Below, in pieces: positions 26,464 through 34,439 of a stretch of DNA of 64,000 bases; position 1 is the stretch's first letter; every line of letters starts with the position of its first letter. The DNA comes from Cryobacterium sp. CG_9.6 (GTDB taxonomy: Bacteria; Actinomycetota; Actinomycetes; Actinomycetales; Microbacteriaceae). A program made the position numbers and the translations under genes. The stretch is taken from NCBI RefSeq assembly GCF_029893365.1, contig NZ_JARXUZ010000001.1, forward strand, positions 248,001 to 312,000. Direction: 5' to 3'. The notes under the pieces were generated by a model that saw only the letters and a list, made by a program, of their open reading frames with translations, did not search any database and was not told the DNA's origin.

Positions 26464-27579
26464 TCAATAGGTGTAGGTCTGGGTGACGACGCCGTCGTCG
26501 GAGAAGGCGTTGATATACGCGCTCTTCTCCTTGGCCGTGAGGAGGTCCGCGAACATGGCGAGGTGGGACGTTCCAGTGAGACCGCCAACGCGCAGCCAGC
26601 CGTTGTCCTGCACGTAGATCCAGCCATTGCGATCGTGCCCGGTGGCGTAGGCTCCCAGAACCTTCTTGCCCGCCGTCCAGGTGCGCAGGTGCACGCCGGT
26701 GACGCCCACGTTCGACCACGTGTCGATCCAGACCTCGCCGTACTTGATGTAGCCGAAGCCGTTCATGCCCCAGCTGGTTCCCCAGCTGTTCTTCACGATC
26801 CACGCGCCGAGGGTGTCGTCATAGCCGACAATAGCGACGCAGTGTCCGCCCTCCTGTACCCCCGAGACGTGCTGGTACACGCCCGAGTGGTAGCTGAAGA
26901 AGTCGGTGTAAACCACGAAACAGCCGGTGACCGGACCGTAGGTGGTGAGGTGATTTTTCAGCGACTGGATGTTGTTGGTCACGTCGGCTGTGGCCGTCGC
27001 CTTGCCGCGGTGCTGCTCCCAGGTGGAGGGTAAGGATCCGCCGTTGGAGTTACCGGGGGAGTATGCCCACTCCGACTCGTAGGTCACTCCGCGATTGACC
27101 GCGAAGGTCAGCGCGGGGATCGGCATCCACCCGGTGTTGCAGTCAACGCCTACGGTGGAGCCCCAGCCGTAGAACAGGTGCGCTTCCGACAGATCCACGT
27201 CGAGGGTGGGGGTGCCGCGGGTGAAGCGGGCTGTTCCTTCCAGCACCGCAACGGAGCCGAAGGCCACGCACGATCCACAGTTGAGCTGGTTGCGCACCCC
27301 CGAGACGTAGCTCACCCCGCCACGATCGTTCAGGTTGAACTGTGCGGGAAGACCCGCGGCGTCTCGGGCGTCGGCCTTCGCAACCTCTGCTCGAATCTTC
27401 TTGCCGCGCGAATTGAGCTTGTTCTGCTCCTCCTCATCGGGGAGCGGCACGCCGAGCAAGACCGCGCGCTGGCTCTTCGACAGGCGGGTGAGGGCATTTT
27501 CGCTCGCTTCCCAGGGGCTGTCTTCCTTGGTGAGTGCCGCTCTGACGGCATCCACATCAAACTTTTCTGACTCAGCCAT
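26464..27579 (-). CDS. Papain-family (C1) cysteine protease
   Basis: A 371-residue protease. The catalytic Cys lies in QLNCGSCVAFGSV near residue 107, the His in EGGHCVAIVGYDD near 254 and the Asn in VKNSWGTSWGMNGFGYIKYG near 273, all in papain order. About 85 residues precede the core, with a short motif LTRLSKSQRAVLLGVPLP near 31 that resembles a prosegment; about 60 residues follow it as a separate domain. No signal peptide is visible, so the enzyme appears cytoplasmic or exported non-classically. The next two genes encode a protein with the same C-terminal domain and a chagasin inhibitor. Confidence 0.9.
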   Translation of the reverse strand: MAESEKFDVDAVRAALTKEDSPWEASENALTRLSKSQRAVLLGVPLPDEEEQNKLNSRGKKIRAEVAKADARDAAGLPAQFNLNDRGGVSYVSGVRNQLNCGSCVAFGSVAVLEGTARFTRGTPTLDVDLSEAHLFYGWGSTVGVDCNTGWMPIPALTFAVNRGVTYESEWAYSPGNSNGGSLPSTWEQHRGKATATADVTNNIQSLKNHLTTYGPVTGCFVVYTDFFSYHSGVYQHVSGVQEGGHCVAIVGYDDTLGAWIVKNSWGTSWGMNGFGYIKYGEVWIDTWSNVGVTGVHLRTWTAGKKVLGAYATGHDRNGWIYVQDNGWLRVGGLTGTSHLAMFADLLTAKEKSAYINAFSDDGVVTQTYTY

Positions 27580-27688
27580 TTTCGATCCCTTCCGCGACAG
27601 GCTGCCTGTAGCTGGGTTCGCACTCAGCCTCGGAGCATCCCATCACGGGGGCCGTTACCGGTGCGTTATCGGCCTGCCTGGAACGGGA

Positions 27689-28624
27689 TCAGCTGGTGAG
27701 ATAGTTTTCGAGCTGGGGGGTGCGGAGCATCGCCAGAGCGCGCTTCTCGAGCTGTCGCACCCGCTCGCGCGTGACTCCGTGAGTCGTGGCGAGCTGATCG
27801 AGTGTGCGGGGTTCCTCACCGTCCAGGCCGAAGCGCGCCTCCACGATAGAGCGCTCGCGCGCCGGCAGTGCGGCGAGAGCTCGAATGATGTCGTGCGTCT
27901 GCATGGACTGCACGGCGCACTCGTCGGGTTGCGGCAGATCGTCGTCCACAATCAGTTCAGAGATGACGCCCGAACCGTCACCCACCGGTGTCTGGAGGGA
28001 CAGGGGTTCCAGATCGTAGCGAAGCAGCTTGGTAATTTCGTCGGTGTGGAGATTCGTGGCGATCGCAAGTTCTGCCGGAGCAGGAATGCGGTCAAGGGAG
28101 ACTCGGAGTTCTTGCTGGGCGCGTTTGATGCGGCTGAGTTTTTCTGCCGTGTGCGCGGGGATGCGAATGATGCGCGCCTTGTTGTCGATGCCCCGATGAA
28201 TGGCCTGTCGAATCCACCAGGTTGCATAGGTCGAAAACTTGTAGCCCGAGGTGAAGTCGTATTTCTCCACCGCTCTCACGAGGCCGATATTGCCGTCCTG
28301 AATGATGTCCATGATCGGTGTGCCGTGTCCGGCATAGGGCTTGGCAAGGCTCACGACCAGGCGCAGATTGCACTCAATGAAACGGTCGCGGGCCCGGTGC
28401 CCGTCCTGCACTAGCCAGGCCAAATCCCGCTCCGCGAGTCGATCCTGCGGATACCGAGACAATCGTGCGTCGGCGAAGAGCCCCACCTCGATTCGACGGG
28501 CCAGGTTCACCTCCTCCTCCGCGCTGAGGAGCACGCCGGTGCTGAGTCGCTGCAGGTACGCCCCAAACGCATCCGTTGCGGCGTAGTCGTTGCCCGACCC
28601 GGAGCGGGCCGTGAAGGCGGTCAT
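27689..28624 (-). CDS. RNA polymerase sigma-70 family factor (group 2-like)
   Basis: A 311-residue sigma factor. Region 1.2 (DAFGAYLQRLSTGVLLSAEEE), region 2 with GLVRAVEKYDFTSGYKFSTYATWWIRQAI, read in parts, near residues 115-145, region 3, and the region 4 helix-turn-helix TLDQLATTHGVTRERVRQLEKRAL near 277 are all present. It lacks the long region 1.1 of the housekeeping factor, so it is an alternative stress or stationary-phase type. No ribosome site is visible before ATG 28624, suggesting a leaderless message. A DosR-like palindrome lies 36 bp upstream. The protease cassette follows 109 bp downstream. Confidence 0.92.
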   Translation of the reverse strand: MTAFTARSGSGNDYAATDAFGAYLQRLSTGVLLSAEEEVNLARRIEVGLFADARLSRYPQDRLAERDLAWLVQDGHRARDRFIECNLRLVVSLAKPYAGHGTPIMDIIQDGNIGLVRAVEKYDFTSGYKFSTYATWWIRQAIHRGIDNKARIIRIPAHTAEKLSRIKRAQQELRVSLDRIPAPAELAIATNLHTDEITKLLRYDLEPLSLQTPVGDGSGVISELIVDDDLPQPDECAVQSMQTHDIIRALAALPARERSIVEARFGLDGEEPRTLDQLATTHGVTRERVRQLEKRALAMLRTPQLENYLTS

Positions 28625-28659
28625 GGTTTGAGTGTCGTCACTGGCCGTTCACCGAGCTA

Positions 28660-28673
28660 GGGCCTAAGGACCC
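28660..28673 (-). promoter_or_regulatory. DosR/DevR-like box upstream of sigma gene
   Basis: On the minus strand the site reads GGGTCCTTAGGCCC, matching 11 of 14 core positions of the dormancy-regulator consensus GGGACTWWAGTCCC as I know it. Its centre is about 42 bp before ATG 28624. If the message is leaderless, that is the usual activator position. Confidence 0.45.
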
Positions 28674-28735
28674 GGTTCGTGGCGCCCCCGGCAGATTCCG
28701 GGTTTCGGCACGCCTTCCGCCACGGTTTCACTCAC

Positions 28736-28987
28736 TCACTCGGCCAGGGCCAGGTCCGGCTCTGACGGGCGCAGCTCGGCCTGGAACTGCTGCACCTCGG
28801 CGAGGAGCCGGGTCTTCGACGTGTGTTCGACCAGGATGGAGATGTACTGCCGGATCGGCCGGCCCTCAAAAACCTCGTACTCGCTCGCCACCACGTACTC
28901 GATGCGTTCTCGGGCAATGCCAGGTAAGCGCAGAACAAGCTTTGCGACGACGTCCCGCACAATATGTCCTTCATTCATTGAAGTCAT
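28736..28987 (-). CDS. Three-helix-bundle dimerisation domain protein (DUF3562-like)
   Basis: An 83-residue protein made of an N-terminal helix with RDVVAKLVLRLPGI and the motif ARERIEYVVASEYEVFEGRPIRQYI, read in parts, then a final helix pair. It matches small actinobacterial proteins described only by this fold. ATG 28978 is an alternative start. It lies about 110 bp upstream of the sigma factor gene on the same strand. Such proteins often occur near stress and dormancy genes; the function is unknown. Confidence 0.75.
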   Translation of the reverse strand: MTSMNEGHIVRDVVAKLVLRLPGIARERIEYVVASEYEVFEGRPIRQYISILVEHTSKTRLLAEVQQFQAELRPSEPDLALAE

Positions 28988-29180
28988 GTGAGAACGGTAC
29001 CGTCGAAAGTTGGACTCCGAAAGTGCCCACCCCTTGGGCCGACAGCCCCCACTTCAGGGGTCACGGCAGTCGATGATCGCCACACCGTCGCTGACTGACT
29101 CGGTGAATGCCCGGTTGCGGCTCGAATCTAGGAGCACCGTTAGGCTGGGCCGACAGCCGGTTTCGAAGGGGTAACCACAC

Positions 29181-30581
29181 ATGAGCGCACGCAGAACAGT
29201 GGCCGGGGTCGATTCGTCGACGCAGAGTTGCAAGATTGTCACCGTGGATGCCGACACCGGTGAGCAGCTCACGCTGCGCAGCGCGCCGCATCCCGATGGC
29301 ACGAGCATCGACCCGGCTAAGTGGTGGGACGCCTTTGTCGAAGCCGGCGGATCGGAGCTCGCGGGCGTTGCGGCGCTGGGCGTGAGCGCGCAGCAGCACG
29401 GCATGGTGGCCCTCGACGCCGCAGGCCAGCCGGTTCACGACGCCCTGCTCTGGAATGATGTGCGCAGTGCACCACAGGCCGCCGCGCTCACCGCGCAGTT
29501 TGGTGCCGAGATGTGGGCCACCGAGGTGGGGGTCGTCCCCGTTGCCTCGTTCACCATCACCAAGCTGGCCTGGCTGCGCGAAAACGCTCCGGAGCTCGCA
29601 GCGACGGTGGAGCAGGTGCTGCTGCCGCACGACTGGCTCACCTGGAACATTCTCGGGCGCCCGGAGCAGGCCACCACCGACCGCAGCGACGCCTCGGGCA
29701 CCGGCTATTTCTCCGTGCACACCAACAGCTATCGCCCGGACCTTCTCGAAGCAGCCCTCGGCCACGAAGCGCGTGTTCCCCGGGTTCTCGGGGCGTCCGA
29801 GCGCGCCGGCGTCACGGCCGGTGGTGTCGTGGTGTCAGCTGGCGCCGGTGACAATGCGGCGGCGGCCCTGGGGCTGGGCATTGCTGAGGGCGACGTGGTG
29901 GTGTCCATCGGCACGAGCGGCACCGTTTTTGCCAGCACCGCGGCTCACATAGCGGATGCCTCCGGCTCGGTCGCCGGGTTCGCCGACGCCGCCGGGGGCC
30001 AGCTGCCCCTGATCGCCACGATCAATGGCGCCCGCACGCTGGTGGCCACGGCCCGAATGCTGGGAGTGGACATTGAGCGCTTCGGTACCCTCGCCCTGGC
30101 TGCGCCCGCGAATGCCGACGGACTGCTGATGCTGCCCTACCTCGACGGGGAACGCACTCCTAACCTGCCCGAGGCCACCGGCTCACTCACCGGCATGCGC
30201 CGGGCGAACATGACGCCCGAGAACCTGGCGCAGGCATCCGTTCTGGGACTCGTCTGCAGCCTCGCCGACGCGCTGGATCACCTGCGGGCCCAGGGTGTGG
30301 TCGTGCGGCAGGTGCTGCTGATCGGCGGCGGTTCGCAGTCGCCCGCCGTGCAGAAGATTGCAGCGGATGTCTTTGGCGTGCCGGTCGTGCTGCCTGCGCC
30401 CGGCGAATACGTGGCCCTGGGGGCCGCGCGCCAGGCCGCGTGGGCGCTCGACGGCGGCACCGAGTTTCCGAGCTGGGTACGAAAGATTGCCCGGGAATTC
30501 GAACCCGCCGCTGACCGGTCGTGGGCCACCGAGGTGCGGGCACGCTACGCCGAAAGTCGACGCGCCCTGTACGGCGTGTGA
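29181..30581 (+). CDS. xylB: Xylulokinase
   Basis: A 466-residue FGGY-family kinase that phosphorylates D-xylulose to xylulose 5-phosphate. VAGVDSSTQSCKIV at the start is the first phosphate loop. SAQQHGMVALD near 72 and ALLWNDVRS near 92 are substrate-site motifs; SIGTSGTVFAS near 239 and LIGGGSQSPAVQKIAADVFG near 377, read in parts, are the nucleotide-binding motifs. GAAGGGG lies before ATG 29181. Neither xylA nor a sugar transporter is nearby, so the gene is a lone kinase here. It ends 10 bp from the convergent gene. Confidence 0.92.
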   Translation: MSARRTVAGVDSSTQSCKIVTVDADTGEQLTLRSAPHPDGTSIDPAKWWDAFVEAGGSELAGVAALGVSAQQHGMVALDAAGQPVHDALLWNDVRSAPQAAALTAQFGAEMWATEVGVVPVASFTITKLAWLRENAPELAATVEQVLLPHDWLTWNILGRPEQATTDRSDASGTGYFSVHTNSYRPDLLEAALGHEARVPRVLGASERAGVTAGGVVVSAGAGDNAAAALGLGIAEGDVVVSIGTSGTVFASTAAHIADASGSVAGFADAAGGQLPLIATINGARTLVATARMLGVDIERFGTLALAAPANADGLLMLPYLDGERTPNLPEATGSLTGMRRANMTPENLAQASVLGLVCSLADALDHLRAQGVVVRQVLLIGGGSQSPAVQKIAADVFGVPVVLPAPGEYVALGAARQAAWALDGGTEFPSWVRKIAREFEPAADRSWATEVRARYAESRRALYGV

Positions 30582-30591
30582 CCGCGGATGG

Positions 30592-31587
30592 TTACGGGCG
30601 GCTGAGGAAGGTGTCTTCGGCCGCGTAGCGAAACCAGTCGCGCTCGCCGTGCCGGCCCGCGGTGTACGGGAACACGTGGCGCCAGGTGTCGCCGCGTTCC
30701 TGGGCGTGAGTCACGGCATCCGTTGCCCAGCGGATGTCGGCGGCGAGGCTGTCCACATAGCTGATCGCCGGTCGATACCCGAGTTGGTCCCGCGCGGCCG
30801 CCATGCTGAGCACCTCGGACTGCCCGCGATCCCACGGGCTTGCTCCCACCCCGTCACGGGGCGGCCCGGCAAAGGTGTGCACCTCGGCGTCGTGCTGCAT
30901 CAGGGCAAAGATCAGTCGGGCCATCTCGGCGGGGGAGTGTGGCTGCTCATCCACCGCGTTCAGCACGCGGCGCCCCGGCTGTTCGGCGCACAGCCGCACG
31001 AGTTCGGCCACGTTGGCCGTGGCGGAGGTGCTGAGCGGCCGACCCCCATGGTCGGCCAGGAGCACGTTGTGGCGCCCATCAAAGACCCGCTTGATGAAAA
31101 ACCACTCGCGCAGCTCGGTCGTGTGCGCACCATGAATGGCGCCCGGCCGCAGAATGCTCACCGGCAGATCCTCTACCGCGAGCAGCGCCTTCTCGAGCCG
31201 CACCTTGGCGGCCGGATAGCTCATGCCCGAGGCAGCGATCACCGGTGCATCCTCGGCGAGAGGTTCGGCGTCGGGCGCTCGCTCGTACAGCATGCCGGTG
31301 GAGATCACCACGAGGGAGCCCACATCGCCGGCGAGGCCCGCGAGCTGCGTGGCGTTGTCGGAATCGAAGGCGGCCGTGTCGAGCACCAGATCCCGGCCGC
31401 GCGCGGCAGCAAGGAGGGCTTCGGAGTCGGCATGATCCAAACGGATGCTGCGGCTGGCGCCCCGCAGATCGGCCGGTGCCTCGCCGCGGTGGGTGACGGT
31501 CACGTCCCACCCGGCTCGCGTCAATCTGGCCGCGGCTGCGACGCCGAGCTGACCGGTTCCTCCGATGATCAGTGCCGATGTGCCCAT
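30592..31587 (-). CDS. NAD-dependent epimerase/dehydratase-family protein
   Basis: A 331-residue extended short-chain dehydrogenase. The NAD loop IIGGTGQLGVAAA lies at residues 7-17 and LDTAAFDS near 67. The usual YxxxK appears as SYPAAKVRLEKAL near 127, and RPGAIHG near 152 follows. ATG 31587 (MGTSALIIGG) was chosen over the longer frame. The sequence resembles nucleoside-sugar epimerases or reductases, but the substrate is not identifiable. It is convergent with xylB. Confidence 0.83.
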   Translation of the reverse strand: MGTSALIIGGTGQLGVAAAARLTRAGWDVTVTHRGEAPADLRGASRSIRLDHADSEALLAAARGRDLVLDTAAFDSDNATQLAGLAGDVGSLVVISTGMLYERAPDAEPLAEDAPVIAASGMSYPAAKVRLEKALLAVEDLPVSILRPGAIHGAHTTELREWFFIKRVFDGRHNVLLADHGGRPLSTSATANVAELVRLCAEQPGRRVLNAVDEQPHSPAEMARLIFALMQHDAEVHTFAGPPRDGVGASPWDRGQSEVLSMAAARDQLGYRPAISYVDSLAADIRWATDAVTHAQERGDTWRHVFPYTAGRHGERDWFRYAAEDTFLSRP

Positions 31588-31665
31588 GAAACAACCGTAG
31601 GGCACGCCCCCGTTTGTCAGGCGGGGGACGTGCCCTACGGCATCCGTTTCACAGCTTGGGGGCGC

Positions 31666-31875
31666 TCAGCAGCAGCGGCCCTGGGGGTTCTTGTCCTGGC
31701 GGTCGGTCTGGTCACGCCAGAACTCGCGCTCGGTCATGGGCGGTGCTTCGTCTGCACTCGCGTGACGTGACGCGTGGTGGGCCGCGTACTTGTCGTACGC
31801 GTCCTCGCCGAGCAGGGCACGCAGGTACCAGGCGGTGCTGCTGGCACCCTTGCGCACCCGGTCGAGCACGCTCAT
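31666..31875 (-). CDS. YbdD/YjiX-family small protein
   Basis: A 69-residue protein (MSVLDRVRKG start) with the family motif ALLGEDAYDKYAAHHASRH and EREFWRDQTDRQDKNPQGRCC, read in parts. Such proteins are always found after cstA/btsT-type transporters. Its ATG shares one base with the cstA stop (TGATG), so translation is coupled. A role in peptide or pyruvate uptake with CstA is probable; the mechanism is not known. Confidence 0.9.
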   Translation of the reverse strand: MSVLDRVRKGASSTAWYLRALLGEDAYDKYAAHHASRHASADEAPPMTEREFWRDQTDRQDKNPQGRCC

Positions 31876-34160
31876 CAGTGACCCGTTCGGGCGGGCTTCT
31901 TGTCCGCCGGCAGTGCGTTCCACTGCTTGTCGAGCGCCTTCTCGGCCGGTGTGGCGATGAAGCCCGCCGGACCGTAGATGTGCGACTGCACGGGCGGGTC
32001 TTCGTTGCTCGAATTCGACCCGGTGAGGTAGGCGCGACGGGTGGCCTGAATTGCGGTGAGAATCACAATGATGGCAAGAACCACGAACAGAATCGAGAGG
32101 AGACCCTGAATCATGGTGTTGCGCACCACGGCTTCCATCGCGAGAACGGACGTCGCGGTGCCGAAGCTCGTTTCGCCGGCGGCCAGTGCCTCAGAGAACG
32201 CCCTGTTCTGGGCGAAGTAGCCGATGCCGGGAACGGTGGAGAAGATCTTCAGGAACGAGGCATAGATCGTGATGATGGCCGTGAACCCCAGGGGAATGGC
32301 GACGACGCAGATGTACTTGAACAGCCCGCGCTTGGCGACGATGGCCATGCACACGGCCAGCGCAATCGCGGCCAGAAGCTGGTTTGCGATTCCGAAGAGC
32401 GGGAACAGGGTGTTGATGCCACCGAGCGGATCGGTGACTCCCATGAGGAGCACAGCTCCCCACGCGGCCACCATGATCGCTGTTGCCAGCCAGGCACCGG
32501 GGCGCCAGCTCGTGTTCTTGAACTTCGGGAAGAAGTTGCCCAGGGTGTCCTGAAGCATGAAGCGAGCCACGCGGGTGCCGGCGTCGACGGCCGTGAGGAT
32601 GAAGAGCGCCTCAAACATGATGGCGAAGTGGTACCAGAAGGACATCATGGCCGGGCCGCCAACGAGCTGCTGCATGATGTGGGCGAGTCCCACGGCGAGC
32701 GTCGGTGCGCCGCCGGTGCGGGAGACGATGCTGGCTTCCCCGACATCCTTGGCGGTTTGGGCGAGCATCTCTGCCGTCACGTTGACGCCGGCCATTCCCA
32801 GGCCGTTCACGAAGGCGACAGCACCCTGAATCGTGCCACCGGTTGCGGCTGCCGAGGAGTTCATGGCGAAGTAGATTCCGCGGTCAATCGACAGCGCTGC
32901 AACCAGCGCCATGATGGCCACGAAGGACTCCATGAGCATTCCGCCGTAGCCGATGAAGCGACTCTGACGCTCTTTTTGAATGAGCTTGGGTGTGGTGCCC
33001 GAGGCGATCAGTGCGTGGAATCCCGAGAGGGCACCACACGCGATGGTCACGAAGAGGAAGGGAAAGAGCGTGCCGCTCACGACGGGGCCGGCGCCGGTCG
33101 TGGCGAACTCGCTGACGGCCGGTGCGGTGATCTCGGGGCGAATGATGATGATCGCCGCCGCGAGCATGCCGATGGTGCCGATCTTCATGAACGTGGAGAG
33201 GTAGTCGCGCGGGGCGAGAAGCAGCCACACGGGCAGAATGGCGGCAATGAAACCGTAGATGATGATGCCCCAGGCGATGGTGACCTTGTCGAGCGTGAAG
33301 ACGGCCGTGCCCCACTCGGTGTCGGCAATCATGCCACCGCCGACGATGGCGGCGATCAGGAGCACGAAACCGATGATGGAGATTTCGCTGATCTTGCCGG
33401 GCCGGAAGAAGCGCAGGTAGCAGCCCATGAAGAGCGCGATCGGAATGGTCATCCCCACCGAGAAGACGCCCCAGGGGCTCTCGGCCAGCGCGTTTGTCAC
33501 CACGAGGGCGAGGATCGCCACGATGATGATCATGATCACGAGGGTGGCAATCAGGGCGGCGGTGCCGCCGATGAGGCCAAGTTCGTCGCGGGCCATCTGG
33601 CCCAGTGAGCGTCCGCCGCGGCGCATGGAGAAATACAGAATGAGGTAGTCCTGCACGGCACCGGCGGCAACGACGCCGACGATGATCCAGATTGTGCCCG
33701 GAAGGTAGCCCATCTGGGCGGCGAGGACGGGGCCCACGAGGGGACCGGCGCCAGCAATGGCGGCGAAGTGGTGACCGAAGAGCACGCGACGGTCGGTGAC
33801 GGCGTAGTCCTTGCCGTCGGCCTTGTACTCAGCGGGGGTGGCGCGCCGATCATCGGGCTTGAGCAGGTGCTTCTCAATGAACTTGGAGTAGAAGCGGTAG
33901 CCAATGAGATAGGTGCAGATGGCTGCGAACACGAACCAGATTGCGTTCACCGTTTCGCCACGCACGATGGCGAGCATGGTCCAGCTCGCACCACCGAGCA
34001 GGGCAATGGCAGACCAGATCGCGATCTTCAGCGGGGTCCAGTTGCGTTCTTCGGCCTCGTGAATTTCCGGGTCGAGGGCGACGGCAAGCTGGCCGGGAAC
34101 CCGTTCCAGCTGGTCTGCCTTTTCGGCTGATTCCTTCGGTGTGCTGGACACGGCGCCCAT
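31875..34160 (-). CDS. cstA: Carbon starvation protein CstA
   Basis: A 761-residue membrane transporter of the CstA/BtsT family, with about sixteen to eighteen segments. Key landmarks are HHFAAIAGAGPLVGPVLAAQMGYLPG, read in parts, near residue 127 and CGALSGFHALIASGTTPKLI near 385. Members import pyruvate or peptides under carbon limitation. AAAGGAGAG precedes ATG 34160. ybdD follows with a 1-base overlap. The leader contains a perfect tandem repeat of GCTGACTA at 34177-34192. Confidence 0.94.
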   Translation of the reverse strand: MGAVSSTPKESAEKADQLERVPGQLAVALDPEIHEAEERNWTPLKIAIWSAIALLGGASWTMLAIVRGETVNAIWFVFAAICTYLIGYRFYSKFIEKHLLKPDDRRATPAEYKADGKDYAVTDRRVLFGHHFAAIAGAGPLVGPVLAAQMGYLPGTIWIIVGVVAAGAVQDYLILYFSMRRGGRSLGQMARDELGLIGGTAALIATLVIMIIIVAILALVVTNALAESPWGVFSVGMTIPIALFMGCYLRFFRPGKISEISIIGFVLLIAAIVGGGMIADTEWGTAVFTLDKVTIAWGIIIYGFIAAILPVWLLLAPRDYLSTFMKIGTIGMLAAAIIIIRPEITAPAVSEFATTGAGPVVSGTLFPFLFVTIACGALSGFHALIASGTTPKLIQKERQSRFIGYGGMLMESFVAIMALVAALSIDRGIYFAMNSSAAATGGTIQGAVAFVNGLGMAGVNVTAEMLAQTAKDVGEASIVSRTGGAPTLAVGLAHIMQQLVGGPAMMSFWYHFAIMFEALFILTAVDAGTRVARFMLQDTLGNFFPKFKNTSWRPGAWLATAIMVAAWGAVLLMGVTDPLGGINTLFPLFGIANQLLAAIALAVCMAIVAKRGLFKYICVVAIPLGFTAIITIYASFLKIFSTVPGIGYFAQNRAFSEALAAGETSFGTATSVLAMEAVVRNTMIQGLLSILFVVLAIIVILTAIQATRRAYLTGSNSSNEDPPVQSHIYGPAGFIATPAEKALDKQWNALPADKKPARTGH

Positions 34161-34234
34161 TTCTCTCCTTTGAGAAGCTGACTAGCTGACTAGGCCTCTT
34201 AATGCCAACCTAGCAGTAAGCCTCAAGGAGATGG

Positions 34235-34283
34235 GGTGCCGGCGGCAGACTGGTGACGCGCACCGCGTCATCCGCTCGGCACC
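34235..34283. terminator. Nested palindrome, probable original dps terminator
   Basis: An outer stem, GGTGCCG (34235-34241) with CGGCACC (34277-34283), encloses an inner one, GTGACGCG (34253-34260) with CGCGTCAT (34264-34271). Before the insertion element arrived this lay about 36 bp past the dps stop. There is no T tract. Confidence 0.4.
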
Positions 34284-34319
34284 CCCGCCGTGTGGTGCTT
34301 GCTATCGTGCTGCGCTTAG

Positions 34320-34335
34320 CCTCGATCCACCGGTC
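34320..34335 (+). repeat. Left inverted repeat of the IS
   Basis: CCTCGATCCACCGGTC; exact complement of 35953-35968. Confidence 0.92.
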
Positions 34336-34439
34336 GAGTTAGGGTCGTAGCGGCGCGTTAAACAGAGAATGCCACTCGGATCAGGAAAAATAGAACTTAC
34401 TTAGGGTTCATTTCAACCGATTCGAGAGGCATCTCGTAG

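Noticed and set aside
31614..33608. A 664-codon open frame on the plus strand
   Set aside because: Antisense to cstA; composition is Gly, His and Asp rich and low in hydrophobic residues. No ribosome site.
34161..34319. A possible tRNA or small RNA gene in the gap before the insertion element
   Set aside because: The nested palindrome does not fit a cloverleaf and no T-loop sequence such as GGTTCGA is present.
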